Origin: Craspedostauros australis
Lineage: Eukaryota > Bacillariophyta > Bacillariophyceae > Mastogloiales > Achnanthaceae
Assembly (NCBI GenBank): GCA_026770025.1
Contig: JAMXDE010000008.1
Span: 1,054,001 to 1,118,000 of the forward strand
Direction: 5' to 3'
Length of the DNA: 64,000 nt
Below are positions 63,324-64,000 of the stretch, piece after piece. The notes under the pieces are model-generated. The model was not told where the DNA came from. It saw only the letters and a list, made by a program, of their open reading frames with translations, and did no database searches. How positions within the stretch are numbered: position 1 is the stretch's first letter; every line of letters begins with the position of its first letter. Position numbers and translations under genes: made by a program.

Positions 63324-64000
63324 CTATGGACGGTGCTGCCGTGGGACGTTCCGGCTCCATTCTCTCGGCATCGAATGAGTATCAGCCGTTCCAAGGACTC
63401 GTTCCATGGTCGATCGTGATGGTCGAATACTGCCCCTCCTCAGCAGCATCAGCACCTTTCTGGACACGACTCCTCGTCGCTTGCATTCGGCCACAACAGG
63501 TGCCACATGCTGTATCCACTCCTCGTGTCTTCTCTCTTCGTCGGCCATGTCATCGCCATGACGGTTGCTGCTGCCGTCCCTCCCGGCCGATGCGAGTCCG
63601 GCGCTGCACGTCTGGATCATGTTGCAAAAGATGGAATCACGAAGTTTGGGGACCGGCTTCATGTATTGCAGCAATCGGTCCAACATTTGCAGATGCGACC
63701 TTGTGTCAACCGAGTCTCCGTTGTTGATGGCGTTGCTGCATTTCCTCACCATCACATCGAACGTGACATGATCAGGCTGGAGTCGAGGATCGGGGATCAT
63801 GTCATCCTCCAAGTACTCCATGGCCCTGTCCACGTCATCCAGCGCACGAAGGAGAGAGGTGTATGTGATGATGCTGGGTGAGATGTTGTTGGATAGCATC
63901 CGTCGCAGCAGTTCTTCAGGATCACAGGCAGATGCGTCACTTTCACTACTTCTACTGCTGCTGCCACTGTTGCTCCTGCTGTTTGCGATGGCGCTCATGA
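63324..64000 (-). CDS. Pentatricopeptide-repeat (PPR) protein, C-terminal part
   Basis: The gene is cut by the right edge of the window: the frame remains open to the edge, and an ATG at 63,998 is likely internal. At least 224 residues are visible. PPR units are helical repeats of about 35 residues that bind organelle RNA. A recognisable unit is NNISPSIITYTSLLRALDDV, followed by LQPDHVTFDVMVRKCSNAIN and KLRDSIFCNMIQTCSAGL. The segment after them is charged, ends in RNVPRQHRP and has no DYW or SMR domain. Which organelle and RNA it serves cannot be told without the N-terminus. It is convergent with the Myb gene and its stop lies only about 85 bp away. Confidence 0.7.
   Translation of the reverse strand, partial: MSAIANSRSNSGSSSRSSESDASACDPEELLRRMLSNNISPSIITYTSLLRALDDVDRAMEYLEDDMIPDPRLQPDHVTFDVMVRKCSNAINNGDSVDTRSHLQMLDRLLQYMKPVPKLRDSIFCNMIQTCSAGLASAGRDGSSNRHGDDMADEERRHEEWIQHVAPVVAECKRRGVVSRKVLMLLRRGSIRPSRSTMERVLGTADTHSMPREWSRNVPRQHRP

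Overview
The window is nuclear DNA from a eukaryote, most likely a diatom (stramenopile). The main evidence is a membrane nucleotide cyclase fused to a cyclic-nucleotide phosphodiesterase, a secreted protein with a Ser/Pro/Thr decapeptide linker between Cys-rich blocks, a probable plastid-type leader on a Rossmann-fold protein, a few 200-330 bp introns with standard splice signals, and a retroelement tail of a kind common in diatoms. The species cannot be named from sequence alone.

Layout. 1-4,700: decayed LINE-like retroelement. 6,360-10,793: guanylate-cyclase-like receptor fused to a PDE, five exons. 11,684-12,322 and 14,086-15,186: two orphan genes, one single-pass membrane and one Ser-rich acidic. 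16,992-18,611 (-): mitochondrial aspartate aminotransferase, two exons. 19,216-20,511 (-): probably plastid-targeted Rossmann protein. 21,255-33,113 (+): a single-exon giant protein of about 3,950 residues with roughly 95 IQ motifs. 33,583-36,903 (+): VPS51. 37,156-38,277 (-): bestrophin-like channel. 38,278-42,212: gene-poor gap. 42,213-44,155 (+): S10 serine carboxypeptidase with a probable GC-AG intron. 44,324-45,361 (-): HhH-GPD DNA glycosylase. 45,912-48,264 (-): long-chain acyl-CoA synthetase, two exons. 49,723-53,202 (+): CstF77/Rna14. 54,156-57,176 (+): duplicated Cys-rich secreted protein. 59,117-60,517 (+): Beclin 1/ATG6. 61,091-63,238 (+): SNAPC4-like Myb protein. 63,324 to past the right edge (-): PPR protein, partial.

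The genes do not form an operon-like unit; most are housekeeping genes of unrelated pathways (vesicle tethering, autophagy, mRNA 3' end formation, snRNA transcription, lipid activation, base excision repair). The most unusual content is the giant IQ protein, whose repeat domain contains a higher-order array of five copies with an exact 219-nt period. Next come the cyclase-PDE fusion, the internally duplicated Cys-rich protein and a Beclin whose C-terminal domain is split by a low-complexity insert of about 130 residues. No CRISPR array, rRNA or convincing tRNA was seen. All calls come from reading the sequence and its translations; no database search was run.
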